DNA of 33,071 nucleotides from an uncultured Oscillospiraceae bacterium (lineage in GTDB: Bacteria; Bacillota; Clostridia; Oscillospirales; Oscillospiraceae), in assembly GCA_947627735.1 (NCBI GenBank), contig CANQXG010000023.1:1-33071 (forward strand), read 5' to 3'. The position numbers and the translations under genes are program-made. The notes beneath the pieces were generated by a model. That model was not told where the DNA came from. It ran no database searches and saw only the letters and a program-made list of their open reading frames with translations. Positions 1 to 7,295 of this stretch are shown piece by piece (the stretch's first letter is position 1; every line of letters begins with the position of its first letter).

Positions 1-105
1 CCTTCACACATCCGTCTACTTATTCCCTTACACTAGGGGGCTTTTTCCCTGTCCGTTTCGCTTGGTACAGTTCACATGTCCCTGCCGGTCTTATATTATC
101 TTTTT

Positions 106-1341
106 TCAGAACAGCGCCTCGCCGCTGGCGGGGGCGGATTGGGCCAGCTTCCGGCCCGCCTTCCAGGAGGCCAGCACCGGGGCGTCCTGCACCAGGGCGT
201 CGTAGTAATTCTCCGCGTCCAGGACGATGAAGTCGGCGCTCTTGCCCTCGCCGATGCCGTAGCCGTCCCCCAGATGGAGGGTGCGGGCGGCGTTGTGGGT
301 GATGAAGCGGTAGGCGTTGACGATGTCCTCGTAGCCCATCATCTGGGTCACGTGCAGGCCCAGGAACACCACGTCCCGGAGGCTGCCGTTGCCCATGGGG
401 TACCAGGGGTCGAAGATGTCGTCGTGGCCGAAGGAAACGTTGATGCCCTCGGCTGTCAGCTCCTTGACCCGGGTCACGCCCCGGCGCTTGGGGTAGGTGT
501 CCGCCCGGCCCTGGAGGTGGGTGTTTACCAGGGGGTTGGACACGAAGTTGATGCCGCTCATCTTCAAAAGCCGCATCAGCCGCAGCACGTAGGCGTTGTT
601 ATAAGACCCCATGGCGGTGGTGTGGCTGGCGGTGACCCGGTCCCGCAGGCCCAGCTCCAGGGCCCGGGCGGCCACGGTCTCCAGGCCCCGGGAGGCCTCG
701 TCGTCTATCTCGTCGCAGTGCACGTCCACCAGCCGGTCGTACTTCACCGCCAGGTCCATGGCGAAGTTCAGCGACTCCACGCTGTACTCCCGGGTGAACT
801 CGAAGTGGGGGATGGCGCCCACGCAGTCGGCGCCCATCCTCACCGCGTCCTCCAGCAGCTGCTTGCCGTTGGGATAGCTGAGGATGCCCTCCTGGGGGAA
901 GGCCACGATCTGGATGTCCATCACGTCCCGCAGCTCCTCCCGCAGCTGGAGCATGGTCTCCATGGCGGTGAGCTTGGGGTCGGTCACGTCCACGTGGGAG
1001 CGGATGTGCTGCACGCCGTTTTTGGCGTACATCCGCACGGCCCGGTTCACCCGGTCCCGGATGTCCTGGGCGGACAGCTTGTCCTTGCGCTTGGCCCAGC
1101 ACTCGATGCCCTCGAAGAGGGTGCCGGACATGTTCCACACCGGGTCGCCGGCGGTCAGGCAGGTGTCCAGATGGACGTGGGATTCGATGAAGGGCGGCAG
1201 CACCAGCTTCCCCCCCAGATCCTCCGTTTCCTCCCCCGGCAGGGGGTCCAGATGGGGGGCAATGGCCTGAAAGCGCCCGTCCAGGACCCGGATGTCGGAG
1301 CAGGTCCCGGCGTTCTCGATGCGCGCGTTTTGAAAGAGCAT
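106..1341 (-). CDS. codA: Cytosine deaminase (amidohydrolase superfamily)
   Basis: Hydrolyses cytosine to uracil and ammonia in the cytoplasm, feeding pyrimidine salvage. The 411-residue protein has the metal-site motifs of CodA: HVH at residues 55-57, His208 and Glu211 in VHCDE, His240 in ASHTTAMGSY and the GHDD aspartate at 307-308. Length matches the family (about 420). A GTG two codons upstream is also open, but GGAGG sits 8 bases before the ATG at 1341 and only 2 before the GTG, so the ATG is chosen. It lies 68 bases downstream of the cytosine permease and is almost certainly cotranscribed with it from the promoter near 2800. Related amidohydrolases acting on isoguanine, creatinine or other cyclic amidines cannot be excluded, but the permease partner favours cytosine. 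Confidence 0.9.
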   Translation of the reverse strand: MLFQNARIENAGTCSDIRVLDGRFQAIAPHLDPLPGEETEDLGGKLVLPPFIESHVHLDTCLTAGDPVWNMSGTLFEGIECWAKRKDKLSAQDIRDRVNRAVRMYAKNGVQHIRSHVDVTDPKLTAMETMLQLREELRDVMDIQIVAFPQEGILSYPNGKQLLEDAVRMGADCVGAIPHFEFTREYSVESLNFAMDLAVKYDRLVDVHCDEIDDEASRGLETVAARALELGLRDRVTASHTTAMGSYNNAYVLRLMRLLKMSGINFVSNPLVNTHLQGRADTYPKRRGVTRVKELTAEGINVSFGHDDIFDPWYPMGNGSLRDVVFLGLHVTQMMGYEDIVNAYRFITHNAARTLHLGDGYGIGEGKSADFIVLDAENYYDALVQDAPVLASWKAGRKLAQSAPASGEALF

Positions 1342-1369
1342 GGTCACATCCTCCGTTTCATTTGATGGC

Positions 1370-1392
1370 GGCCCCGCGTTTTCCGCGGGGCC
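1370..1392 (-). repeat. Intercistronic hairpin between codB and codA
   Basis: A perfect 9-bp GC-only stem (GGCCCCGCG with its complement) and a 5-base loop lie between the codB stop and the codA ribosome site. No T-run follows it on the minus strand, so it is more likely an RNA-stability or processing element than a terminator. Function is inferred. Confidence 0.45.
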
Positions 1393-1409
1393 GGCCGGTC
1401 ATTCGAGAT

Positions 1410-2648
1410 TCAGCTCTTCTTCCCGGCCAGGGCGGTGTACACGCCATAGCACAGGCAGGCCACCACCATGGCGTTGATGGAGGCGATGCCCCAGGGCACG
1501 AAGTTGCCCACCAGCGCGCCGGCCACTACGCCCAGCACCGCGCCGATGTTCACCTTCTCGGTGACGGGCACGTCGTCGGAGTAGTTCTTCCCGTGCAGGA
1601 AGAAGTCCAGGGTGATGATGGCGCCCACGGGGGGCAGGGTGGCGTTGAGGAAGTTCAGCCAGGAGATGAAGTTGTTGTACAGCCACAGGGCCGTCACCGT
1701 GCCGATGACGCCGGCCACCAGCACCATGGGGCGCTTGCGCACGCCGGTGATGTTGCTCAGACCCAGGCCGGAGCTGTAAAGGGCGTTATCGTTGGTGGTC
1801 CAGATGTTGGCCCCCAGCACGATCAGCGCGGGGATCAGCAGGCCCTGGGCCATCATCACGTAGAAGATGTCGTCCTTGCCGGTGAAAGCGCCGCCCACCG
1901 CGCCGAAGGCGAACATCAGGGTGTTGCCGATGAAGAAGGCGATCACGGTGGTGATCACCGCAGTCTTGTTGGTGCGGGCGAAGCGGGTGAAGTTGGGGGT
2001 GGCGGTGCCGCCGCTGACGAAGGAACCCATGACCATGCCCACGCCGCCGAACAGGCTCACGCCGCCGGCGTTCTTGGCGAACACGGCTGCCAGGCCGCCG
2101 CCCGCCGCCGTGGCGGTCACCATGGAGTACACGCCCAGGATGGCGATCAGCGGCACGGAGACGTAGCTGACGATCTCCAGGCCCCGGATGCCGAAGTAGG
2201 CGGAGGAGGTCATGCACACGCCGGCGATGACCACCAGCAGGATGGGGCTGACGTGCAGCACCTCCGCCGCGGGCACCGCGAACATGGCCACGCCCACGCC
2301 GAACCAGCCGATCTGGGTGAAGCTGATCAGGGCCGAGGGCAGGTAGGAGCCGTAGCGGCCGAAGGACCGCTGGGCCAGCAGGTCCAGGCTCATGCCGGTG
2401 CGGCTGCCGATGTAGCCCAGCACGCCGGTATAGGCGCCCAGGATCACGCCGCCGATGAGCACCGCCCAAACGAAGCCGCTCAGGTCCAGGCCGTTGCCCA
2501 GCTTGGCGCCCACGGACATGCTGGCGGAGAAGAAGGTGAAGCCCAGCATGATGAAGAACATGGGCCAGAAGCCCTTCCGGGCGGACTGGGGCACGCTCTC
2601 CAGGGAATAATCCTGGTCCTTCACGGGGGTCTTGGCTTTCTCGTTCAT
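1410..2648 (-). CDS. codB: Cytosine permease, NCS1 family
   Basis: Integral membrane symporter of the nucleobase-cation-symport-1 family, importing cytosine for the downstream deaminase. The 412-residue protein has about 12 hydrophobic segments and opens with the family-type stretch SVPQSARKGFWPMFFIMLGF near residues 16-35, followed by GAKLGNGLDLSGF. The open frame extends 35 codons further upstream, but that part overlaps the leader terminator; GGAGG eight bases before the ATG at 2648 fixes the start. NCS1 relatives carry allantoin, uracil or hydroxymethylpyrimidine; pairing with codA makes cytosine the likeliest substrate. Expression is probably attenuated through the leader at 2688-2787. 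Confidence 0.88.
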   Translation of the reverse strand: MNEKAKTPVKDQDYSLESVPQSARKGFWPMFFIMLGFTFFSASMSVGAKLGNGLDLSGFVWAVLIGGVILGAYTGVLGYIGSRTGMSLDLLAQRSFGRYGSYLPSALISFTQIGWFGVGVAMFAVPAAEVLHVSPILLVVIAGVCMTSSAYFGIRGLEIVSYVSVPLIAILGVYSMVTATAAGGGLAAVFAKNAGGVSLFGGVGMVMGSFVSGGTATPNFTRFARTNKTAVITTVIAFFIGNTLMFAFGAVGGAFTGKDDIFYVMMAQGLLIPALIVLGANIWTTNDNALYSSGLGLSNITGVRKRPMVLVAGVIGTVTALWLYNNFISWLNFLNATLPPVGAIITLDFFLHGKNYSDDVPVTEKVNIGAVLGVVAGALVGNFVPWGIASINAMVVACLCYGVYTALAGKKS

Positions 2649-2687
2649 CTTTCGTTCCTCCGATGTCAGTTTTGGTGCCGCAGACGG

Positions 2688-2719
2688 AAAAACGCGGCTC
2701 CCCGGCAAGGAGAGCCGCG
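2688..2719 (-). terminator. Intrinsic terminator in the codB leader (attenuator)
   Basis: On the minus strand an 11-bp stem (one G-U pair) with loop TTGCC is followed immediately by TTTTT. It stands 39 bases before the codB start and downstream of the leader promoter, so it must be bypassed for codBA expression. This is the expected expression platform for the PyrR-like element just upstream. Confidence 0.85.
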
Positions 2720-2754
2720 CTTTGACACACGGATAGACCCGCGCACGGGTCACA

Positions 2755-2787
2755 GTCCTTGGAGGTCTCTCAGGGCCTCATTAAAGC
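2755..2787 (-). promoter_or_regulatory. PyrR-like RNA binding hairpin (anti-antiterminator)
   Basis: The leader RNA contains CUUUAA, then a stem closed over the hexaloop CUGAGA, then AAGGA. This order and spacing match the known PyrR-binding consensus (CUUUAA, AGUCC-NGNGA-GGCU, AAGG). The hexaloop fits CNGNGA; the U-G pair below the closing C-G pair is replaced here by C/A. By analogy with the pyr attenuators of Bacillus, PyrR with UMP would stabilise this hairpin and favour the downstream terminator. A second small hairpin (stem GACCCG, 2736-2751) lies between them. I could not resolve the antiterminator fold by eye. Confidence 0.72.
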
Positions 2788-2796
2788 ACCGGGGTC

Positions 2797-2825
2797 ATTA
2801 TAAGCCGACGGATTTTGCCTGTCAA
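2797..2825 (-). promoter_or_regulatory. Promoter of codBA
   Basis: TTGACA (2825-2820) and TATAAT (2802-2797) separated by exactly 17 bases: a perfect sigma-A consensus. Transcription should begin near 2790, just ahead of the PyrR-like hairpin, which fits attenuation rather than weak initiation as the control point. Confidence 0.9.
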
Positions 2826-2914
2826 CGGCTTTTCCATTTTTCGCCGTTTCGCCAAATACCCGCGCCCTCCGGGCCGGTCTTTTTGTCAACTCCCCCGGTC
2901 TGCGCCCGCCGCCC

Positions 2915-2943
2915 TTGCGCCGCGGCAAGGGCCATGGTATACT
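2915..2943 (+). promoter_or_regulatory. Promoter of azlCD
   Basis: TTGCGC (2915-2920), 17-base spacer, TATACT (2938-2943). The minus-10 is good and the minus-35 moderate. It is divergent from the codB promoter and leaves a short leader with an AGAGGTG ribosome site before the ATG at 2967. Confidence 0.6.
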
Positions 2944-2966
2944 GTACCGCAAAAGAGGTGTGCGCA

Positions 2967-3683
2967 ATGAAACCTGATAAAAATCCGGCGTCGGGCGCCG
3001 TGGTGCGGCAGGCCTTCCTCCGCTCCGTCCCCGTCATGGCGGGCTATATCGTGCTGGGCATCGGCTTCGGCATCCTGCTGCGGGACGCGGGCTACGGGGT
3101 GCTCTGGGCGCTGGCCATGAGCGTGCTGATCTACGCCGGGTCCATGCAGTACGTGGGCGTGAGCCTGCTGGCCGGGGGCGCGTCGGTGCTCACCGCCGCC
3201 CTGACCACCGTGATGGTCAACGCCCGGCACCTCTTTTACAGCATCTCCATGATCGACCGGTACCGGGACGCGGGGAAGTACAAGCCCTACCTGATCTTCG
3301 CCCTGACCGACGAAACATACTCCCTGCTGTGCGGCGGCGACGGGCCGGAGGGCCGGGACGGGGACCTGTACCGGTTCTTGGTGTCCGCCTTCGACCAGTG
3401 CTACTGGGTGACCGGCAGCGTGCTGGGCAACATCCTGGGCGCGGCGCTGCCCTTCAGCACGGCGGGGGTGGAGTTCTCCATGACCGCCCTGTTCGTGGCC
3501 TCCTTCACCCAGCAGTGGCTGGACTCCCGGGACCACATCCCCGCCCTGACGGGCCTGCTGGGGACGCTGGCGTGCCTGGTGGTGTTCGGGCCGGACCGGT
3601 TTTTGATCCCCGCCATGCTGGCCATCACCCTGACGCTGACCCTGCTGCGGCCCCGGCTGAGCGGAAAGGGGGCGGCGAGATGA
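2967..3683 (+). CDS. azlC: AzlC family branched-chain amino acid exporter, large subunit
   Basis: Large membrane subunit of the two-component AzlCD exporter (LIV-E family), which effluxes branched-chain amino acids or analogues. The 238-residue product has the AzlC hallmarks: an early glycine-rich helix GYIVLGIGFGILL, then YAGSMQYVGVSLL and MVNARHLFYSISM, and later TDETYSLL. The frame is open far upstream through the codB leader, so the start is set by the ATG at 2967, which follows AGAGGTG and lies 23 bases after the minus-10. Its TGA overlaps the azlD ATG (ATGA), indicating translational coupling. Confidence 0.9.
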   Translation: MKPDKNPASGAVVRQAFLRSVPVMAGYIVLGIGFGILLRDAGYGVLWALAMSVLIYAGSMQYVGVSLLAGGASVLTAALTTVMVNARHLFYSISMIDRYRDAGKYKPYLIFALTDETYSLLCGGDGPEGRDGDLYRFLVSAFDQCYWVTGSVLGNILGAALPFSTAGVEFSMTALFVASFTQQWLDSRDHIPALTGLLGTLACLVVFGPDRFLIPAMLAITLTLTLLRPRLSGKGAAR

Positions 3684-4003
3684 CCCAGTCCCACGCCGCG
3701 GTGCTGGTGGCCGTCATGGCCGCCGTCACGGCCCTGCTGCGCTTTCTGCCCTTCCTCATCTTCCGGGGAGGCCGGAAGACCCCGGCATACATATCCTATC
3801 TGGGGGATGTGCTGCCCCAGGCCATCATCGGCATGCTGGTGATCTACTGTCTGAAGGACGTGTCTTTCGCCGCGGCCCCCTTCGGGCTGCCGGAGCTGAT
3901 CGCCGCGGCGGCGGTGGTGGTGCTGCAGATCTGGCGGCGCAGCTCCCTGGTGAGCATCCTCTCCGGCACCGCCATCTACATGCTCCTCATCCGCCTGTTC
4001 TGA
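3680..4003 (+). CDS. azlD: AzlD family small subunit of the branched-chain amino acid exporter
   Basis: A 107-residue hydrophobic protein with about four transmembrane segments, the usual size of AzlD. Family signatures include RFLPFLIFR near residues 21-29, ISYLGDVLPQAIIGMLVIYCL and a terminal hydrophobic helix. It starts inside the azlC stop codon and ends 42 bases before a strong terminator, so the pair forms a complete two-gene operon. Works only with AzlC; substrate range is inferred from the family. Confidence 0.87.
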   Translation: MTQSHAAVLVAVMAAVTALLRFLPFLIFRGGRKTPAYISYLGDVLPQAIIGMLVIYCLKDVSFAAAPFGLPELIAAAAVVVLQIWRRSSLVSILSGTAIYMLLIRLF

Positions 4004-4045
4004 CGGCGGACTGAACCGGAGCCGGTCATAAAAAAGCATCAAAAA

Positions 4046-4090
4046 GACCGTTGACTTTTCACCGGGGAACCGGTGTGTCAACGGTCCTTT
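4046..4090. terminator. Bidirectional terminator between azlD and the GNAT gene
   Basis: Stem GACCGTTGAC/GTCAACGGTC encloses a second stem CACCGG/CCGGTG. CTTTT follows on the plus strand and CTTTTT on the minus strand, so it can end both convergent transcripts (azlCD and the gene at 4101). Confidence 0.85.
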
Positions 4091-4100
4091 TAATGAGGAT

Positions 4101-4520
4101 TCACCCCTCGAACGCGAACATATTTCCAAGCGGGATAGAAAAACCTAATGACTGATACATTTTAATGTCGCAGTCCGCACATCCAACTGTGAGGGAACCC
4201 ACACCGCTTTCTTGATAAGCAAATCTGACTAACTGTCTTGCGATCCCTCTGTGCCGGTATTCGGGAACGATGTAGAAATCTTCAAACACGCCCCCTGTCT
4301 GGTAGTTAAATGTGGAATAGGTCGGTGTGACGGAGCAGCAGGCGACCAATCTGTCCTCATCAACACATCCGTAAAAGATGATCTGCCCCTTTTTGATGGC
4401 CTCAGAGAGGCTGTCAAAGTCCTCATCCGTAGGCGGCTGCTCTCCGATCTCCTGTTTATAACCTTTGTTAAGCGCTTTAAGTCCGTCCATATCGTCATTC
4501 GTTATACGAATATATCTCAC
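4101..4520 (-). CDS. GNAT family N-acetyltransferase
   Basis: A 139-residue single-domain acetyltransferase using acetyl-CoA; substrate unknown. The GNAT core is visible: beta-4 EDFYIVPEYRHRGIARQLV at residues 81-99 includes the RHRGIA acetyl-CoA pyrophosphate loop (R/Q-x-x-G-x-G/A), and the C-terminal YQSLGF at 127-132 is typical. Start is GTG, with CGGAGAG six bases upstream. Its codons are clearly AT-richer than the genes around it (TTTGATAAGC-style usage against near-uniform GC-ending codons), so recent acquisition is possible. It ends at the bidirectional terminator and lies 35 bases after the nitroreductase gene, so it may be read through from that operon. Confidence 0.8.
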   Translation of the reverse strand: MRYIRITNDDMDGLKALNKGYKQEIGEQPPTDEDFDSLSEAIKKGQIIFYGCVDEDRLVACCSVTPTYSTFNYQTGGVFEDFYIVPEYRHRGIARQLVRFAYQESGVGSLTVGCADCDIKMYQSLGFSIPLGNMFAFEG

Positions 4521-4555
4521 TTATTCTCTCCGTTTCAGTTGTTATTCTTCCCGCC

Positions 4556-5227
4556 TCACTCCGCCCAGGAGAAATTCTCCGGGCCGGCGCCCAGCATGAA
4601 ATGGTACTTCGCGATGCCCAGGTCCACCAGGGAGAACGGGCCCTTCATGGCCTCGGCCCGCACCCTGCCGTCCGGCGTCAGGGTGAAGCGGAACTTCTGC
4701 TGGTTGATGGCCGTGGGCGCCAGCATGGCGCACTCCATCCCCCGGCGGAACCAGTCCGGCATATCACCCTCCACCCGGCACAGCTTCTCCATGGGCTTGT
4801 CCTTGTGGGCCGCGCCCTGGGTGGCCCCGTAGCCCAGGGAGATCACCAGCACCAGCTTCTCCCCCGGGTCCATCTGGATGCGGGCCTTTTTCTTGGAAAA
4901 GGTCAGCCCCACCCAGCAGGTGTTCAGCCCCAGCGTCTGGGCCAGGAGCACCAGCCTCTCGCCGTAATAGCCCGCCCGCTCCTCCAGGTCGTCGCCCGCC
5001 GGACCTACCAGCACCAGGTAGTTGCGCACGCCGGAAAAGCTGCCGTATTTGGCCATGGCGCAGTCGAACGCCCGGGGTTCGTCGGCCACCAGCTGGATGT
5101 GCAGATCCCCCTCCCGGTTGCAGGCGTCCACCTCCGCCCGGAGCGTGTCCAGCACCTCCGCCGGGATGGGCTTGTCCAGATATTGCCGCACGCTGTGCCG
5201 CGCCCGCATCGCCTCAAATACGTCCAT
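4556..5227 (-). CDS. Nitroreductase family protein (putative TM-nitroreductase type)
   Basis: Predicted FMN-dependent oxidoreductase of 223 residues. The N-terminal EAMRARHSVRQYLDKPIP is the classical nitroreductase start (FMN-phosphate Arg/Ser/Arg), and GYYGERLVLLAQTLGLNTCW near 98-117 plus CAMLAPTAINQQKFRF near 167-182 match the family variant with two nitroreductase half-domains in one chain. Natural electron acceptor unknown. The ATG at 5227 is preceded by AAGGAGG; an ATG six codons upstream has no such site. It follows the flavodoxin by 32 bases, so the flavodoxin or a shared reductant may be its redox partner (inference). Confidence 0.82.
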   Translation of the reverse strand: MDVFEAMRARHSVRQYLDKPIPAEVLDTLRAEVDACNREGDLHIQLVADEPRAFDCAMAKYGSFSGVRNYLVLVGPAGDDLEERAGYYGERLVLLAQTLGLNTCWVGLTFSKKKARIQMDPGEKLVLVISLGYGATQGAAHKDKPMEKLCRVEGDMPDWFRRGMECAMLAPTAINQQKFRFTLTPDGRVRAEAMKGPFSLVDLGIAKYHFMLGAGPENFSWAE

Positions 5228-5259
5228 GATGCCCCTCCTTGTCAAGAGATGGATATATA

Positions 5260-5739
5260 TTATGTCAACTTATCGCAAAATTCCGCCAGGGCGGCGTCGT
5301 TGGCCGGGCTGGGGTGGCTCTTGGGGTCTTTAAGGCTCAGGGTGGGCACGTCCTCCGTCACGCCCAGAAGGGCCTTCAGGTTGTCAAAGGTCCTGCCCGG
5401 GCTGCCGCCCATGCTGCTGGCCACCAGGGCCAGCCGCTTGCCGGACAGGTCCTCCTTTTGGATGAACGTGCGCAGCGGGGGCGCCAGGGTGCCGGCCCAC
5501 ACCGGCGTGGCCAGGACGACCTGCTCATATTTTGTTATGTCAACTTCATACGGCTCCAGCTCCGGCGTCTCCTTCATCACGGCGCTCTTGCCGCCGAACA
5601 GGAATTTCTTGAACCCCTTGTCCGGGTAGGCGGCCACGGGCACCAGGCGCAGGGTGTCCGCGCCCAGCTTTTCGGCCAGCATTTCCGCCGCCCATTTCGT
5701 GTTGCCCTCCAGGGAATAGTAGACGATCAGCGTTTTCAT
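5260..5739 (-). CDS. Flavodoxin family protein
   Basis: A 159-residue FMN-binding electron carrier or small flavoprotein oxidoreductase. The phosphate-binding loop YYSLEGNTKWAAEML at residues 7-21 is the flavodoxin S/T-x-T/E-G-N-T signature; the second FMN region is ATPVWAGTLAPPLRTF and the third SSMGGSPG. Length is standard. The ATG at 5739 has GGAGAA seven bases before it and overlaps the stop of the upstream DJ-1-type gene (ATGA), so the two are translationally coupled. The family includes menaquinone-dependent protoporphyrinogen oxidase-like and NAD(P)H-oxidoreductase-like members; I cannot tell which. Confidence 0.87.
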   Translation of the reverse strand: MKTLIVYYSLEGNTKWAAEMLAEKLGADTLRLVPVAAYPDKGFKKFLFGGKSAVMKETPELEPYEVDITKYEQVVLATPVWAGTLAPPLRTFIQKEDLSGKRLALVASSMGGSPGRTFDNLKALLGVTEDVPTLSLKDPKSHPSPANDAALAEFCDKLT

Positions 5740-6398
5740 GGCTTCTCCTTTCTCCGATCCGTTATGGGGGCGTACGCCTCCAGCTCCTGCAAAAATTCCC
5801 GATAGTCCCCGTCGGACCAATAGAACGTCAGGTCCTCCTGGGTGTACTCCTCCGGGGCGTCGCGCATGAACCTCTCGCCGACGTCATAGCCAAACCGCCG
5901 CAGCACGGCCTGGGCAAATTCCCGGAAAAACATGCCGATGCCCGTGATGACGTTCCCGTCCTCCACCACGGCGTCGTGGACGAAGTTCTCCTCTTCCACG
6001 AAGTCGAACGTTTCCGCCATCTGCATGAAGTAGCCGGCGGTAAACCTTCTGCCCCGCAGCAGCCCCGCCCGGGACAGCAGGATCGGCGCGGAGGAGATCG
6101 CGGCGAATACCACATCGGAACCCACGCCGCTGCGCAGAAAACCGATCAGTTTCTCGTCAAACAGCGCGGGCAGGGGGTCGATCGTCCCCGGCAGGATCAC
6201 GCACGCGTAGTCTGTTATCTTCGCGTCCGCCGTCGTCCGGGTGGGCATGACGGGCAGACCCTCCTCGCTGCGGTATTCCCTGTTTTCACTCGCGATAAAG
6301 TCGATCTCCTCGCCGAACCAGACCGTCAGCGCGGATGTGAGGCAGGTGATCTCCTGCAGAGAAAAATTCGGATACAGCAAGACTGCAAATCTTCGCAC
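5736..6398 (-). CDS. DJ-1/PfpI family protein with Ser at the usual nucleophile position
   Basis: A 220-residue class-I glutamine amidotransferase-like fold. MRRFAVLLYPNFSLQEI is the family N-terminus (Glu at 16) and VVFAAISSAPILLSRAGLLRGR (residues 97-118) is the nucleophile elbow. Family members normally have AAICxxP; here Ser102 replaces the Cys, so classical DJ-1 glyoxalase or PfpI chemistry is unlikely unless Ser acts. A C-terminal extension of about 40 residues, rich in acidic residues, follows. Start is GTG with GGAGG seven bases upstream. The gene lies 29 bases after the MmcQ-like gene and overlaps the flavodoxin gene. Confidence 0.8.
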   Translation of the reverse strand: MRRFAVLLYPNFSLQEITCLTSALTVWFGEEIDFIASENREYRSEEGLPVMPTRTTADAKITDYACVILPGTIDPLPALFDEKLIGFLRSGVGSDVVFAAISSAPILLSRAGLLRGRRFTAGYFMQMAETFDFVEEENFVHDAVVEDGNVITGIGMFFREFAQAVLRRFGYDVGERFMRDAPEEYTQEDLTFYWSDGDYREFLQELEAYAPITDRRKEKP

Positions 6399-6427
6399 GC
6401 GCGTTCCTCCAAATATGTTCTTCTCCC

Positions 6428-6781
6428 CTATTTCGCCAGGTCGTAGCTGATGTCCAGCAGGGCGGCGACGTCATCGTCCGGCGCGGCGCCGTCCAGGCGG
6501 ATGGACACCCAGTTGGTCTTGCTCATGTGGTAGGCGGGCAGGAACCCCTCCCGGCCCAGGCAGGACCCCAGCAGCGCGGGGCCGCACTTCACGTCCGCCA
6601 CGTCGGCGCTGCCGCCGCCCGCCAGGCCCAGCCGGTCCCGGGGCACGTCCATCACCAGGGCGAACCACTTGCCGTTATCCGGCCGGCGCAGCACGAAATA
6701 TCCCGGATATTTCCGCCACAGATACTCCGGCTCCGCCCCGAACCGCGCCAGGGCGTGGTCGATCAGTCCCTGTCTGTCCAT
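6428..6781 (-). CDS. MmcQ/YjbR family protein
   Basis: A 117-residue protein of the YjbR/MmcQ fold (double-wing, CyaY-like). Recognisable stretches are EYLWRKYPGYFVLRRPDNGKW near residues 18-38, KWFALVMDVPRDRLGL, and the C-terminal HMSKTNWVSIRLDG near 85-98, which carries the conserved K-x-x-W. Some members bind DNA, but the molecular role is not established. The open frame runs 71 codons further upstream into the GNAT gene; the ATG at 6781 with GGGAGG is the real start. Confidence 0.82.
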   Translation of the reverse strand: MDRQGLIDHALARFGAEPEYLWRKYPGYFVLRRPDNGKWFALVMDVPRDRLGLAGGGSADVADVKCGPALLGSCLGREGFLPAYHMSKTNWVSIRLDGAAPDDDVAALLDISYDLAK

Positions 6782-6803
6782 CTCGCCGTCCTCCCTGGAA
6801 AGC

Positions 6804-7295
6804 TCACGCCTGGGCGCCGGGCACTTGGCACCGGTAATACCGGAAGCCGTCCGCCTCACCCACGAACCGAAAGCCCGCCTTTTCCAGCACATGCTGGCTG
6901 CGGGTGTTTTTGATGACCGCGTCGGCGTTGACAGCGGCCAGGCCCAGCTCGTCAAAGGCGTATCCCAGGGCCAGCCGCTCCGCCGCCGTGCCATAGCCGC
7001 GGCCCTTCACGGCGTCGTTTTGCATATGGATGCTCAATGTGCACTCCCCCCGCGCCCGGTCGATGCGCTTCAGCTGCACCTCCCCGATGGGCGCGCCGTC
7101 CCTCATAATGGCGAACAGCACCCGGGAGGGGTCCTGCCGGGCGTCGAAGTACCGGTCCACGGCCTTCTCGTCGTACCGGTAGGGGGCGAACAGCGCCATG
7201 TCCGCGTAGATGGCGGGGTCGTTTTCCCAGCCCTTATACAGCTCCCGGCACAGCGCGCGGGTCATCACCCGCAGGGATATCTCCCGCTCAGGCAT
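6804..7295 (-). CDS. GNAT family N-acetyltransferase, RimJ/RimL type
   Basis: A 163-residue acetyltransferase. MNDAV-type beta-4 (CTLSIHMQNDAVKGRGYGTAAE, residues 85-106) contains the KGRGYGT acetyl-CoA loop, and the C-terminal NTRSQHVLEKAGFRFVGEADGFRYYRC is characteristic of RimJ/RimL-like enzymes. Target unknown: ribosomal protein termini, small amines or antibiotics are all possible. It overlaps the upstream unknown gene by 8 bases and has only a weak ribosome site (GGGTG), so coupled translation is likely. Confidence 0.82.
   Translation of the reverse strand: MPEREISLRVMTRALCRELYKGWENDPAIYADMALFAPYRYDEKAVDRYFDARQDPSRVLFAIMRDGAPIGEVQLKRIDRARGECTLSIHMQNDAVKGRGYGTAAERLALGYAFDELGLAAVNADAVIKNTRSQHVLEKAGFRFVGEADGFRYYRCQVPGAQA

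Noticed and set aside
76-1365. Long plus-strand open frame opposite codA, rich in Gly, Val and His
   Set aside because: It mirrors the GC-rich codA gene, has no ribosome site and matches no family. The same applies to the other long His/Gly/Ala-rich antisense frames (for example 16778-18076, 17934-20681 and 26474-29917).
2688-2800. TPP riboswitch or T-box in the codB leader
   Set aside because: CUGAGAG and GGUGC recall a TPP aptamer, and NCS1 transporters can be thiamin-related, but the UAAUGCCAGCG half is absent. The T-box UGGNACCGCG is also absent. The PyrR-like element explains the conserved bases better.
1362-2966. N-terminal extension of the azlC frame
   Set aside because: It is antisense to codB and runs through both divergent promoters; AzlC homology starts only at the ATG at 2967.
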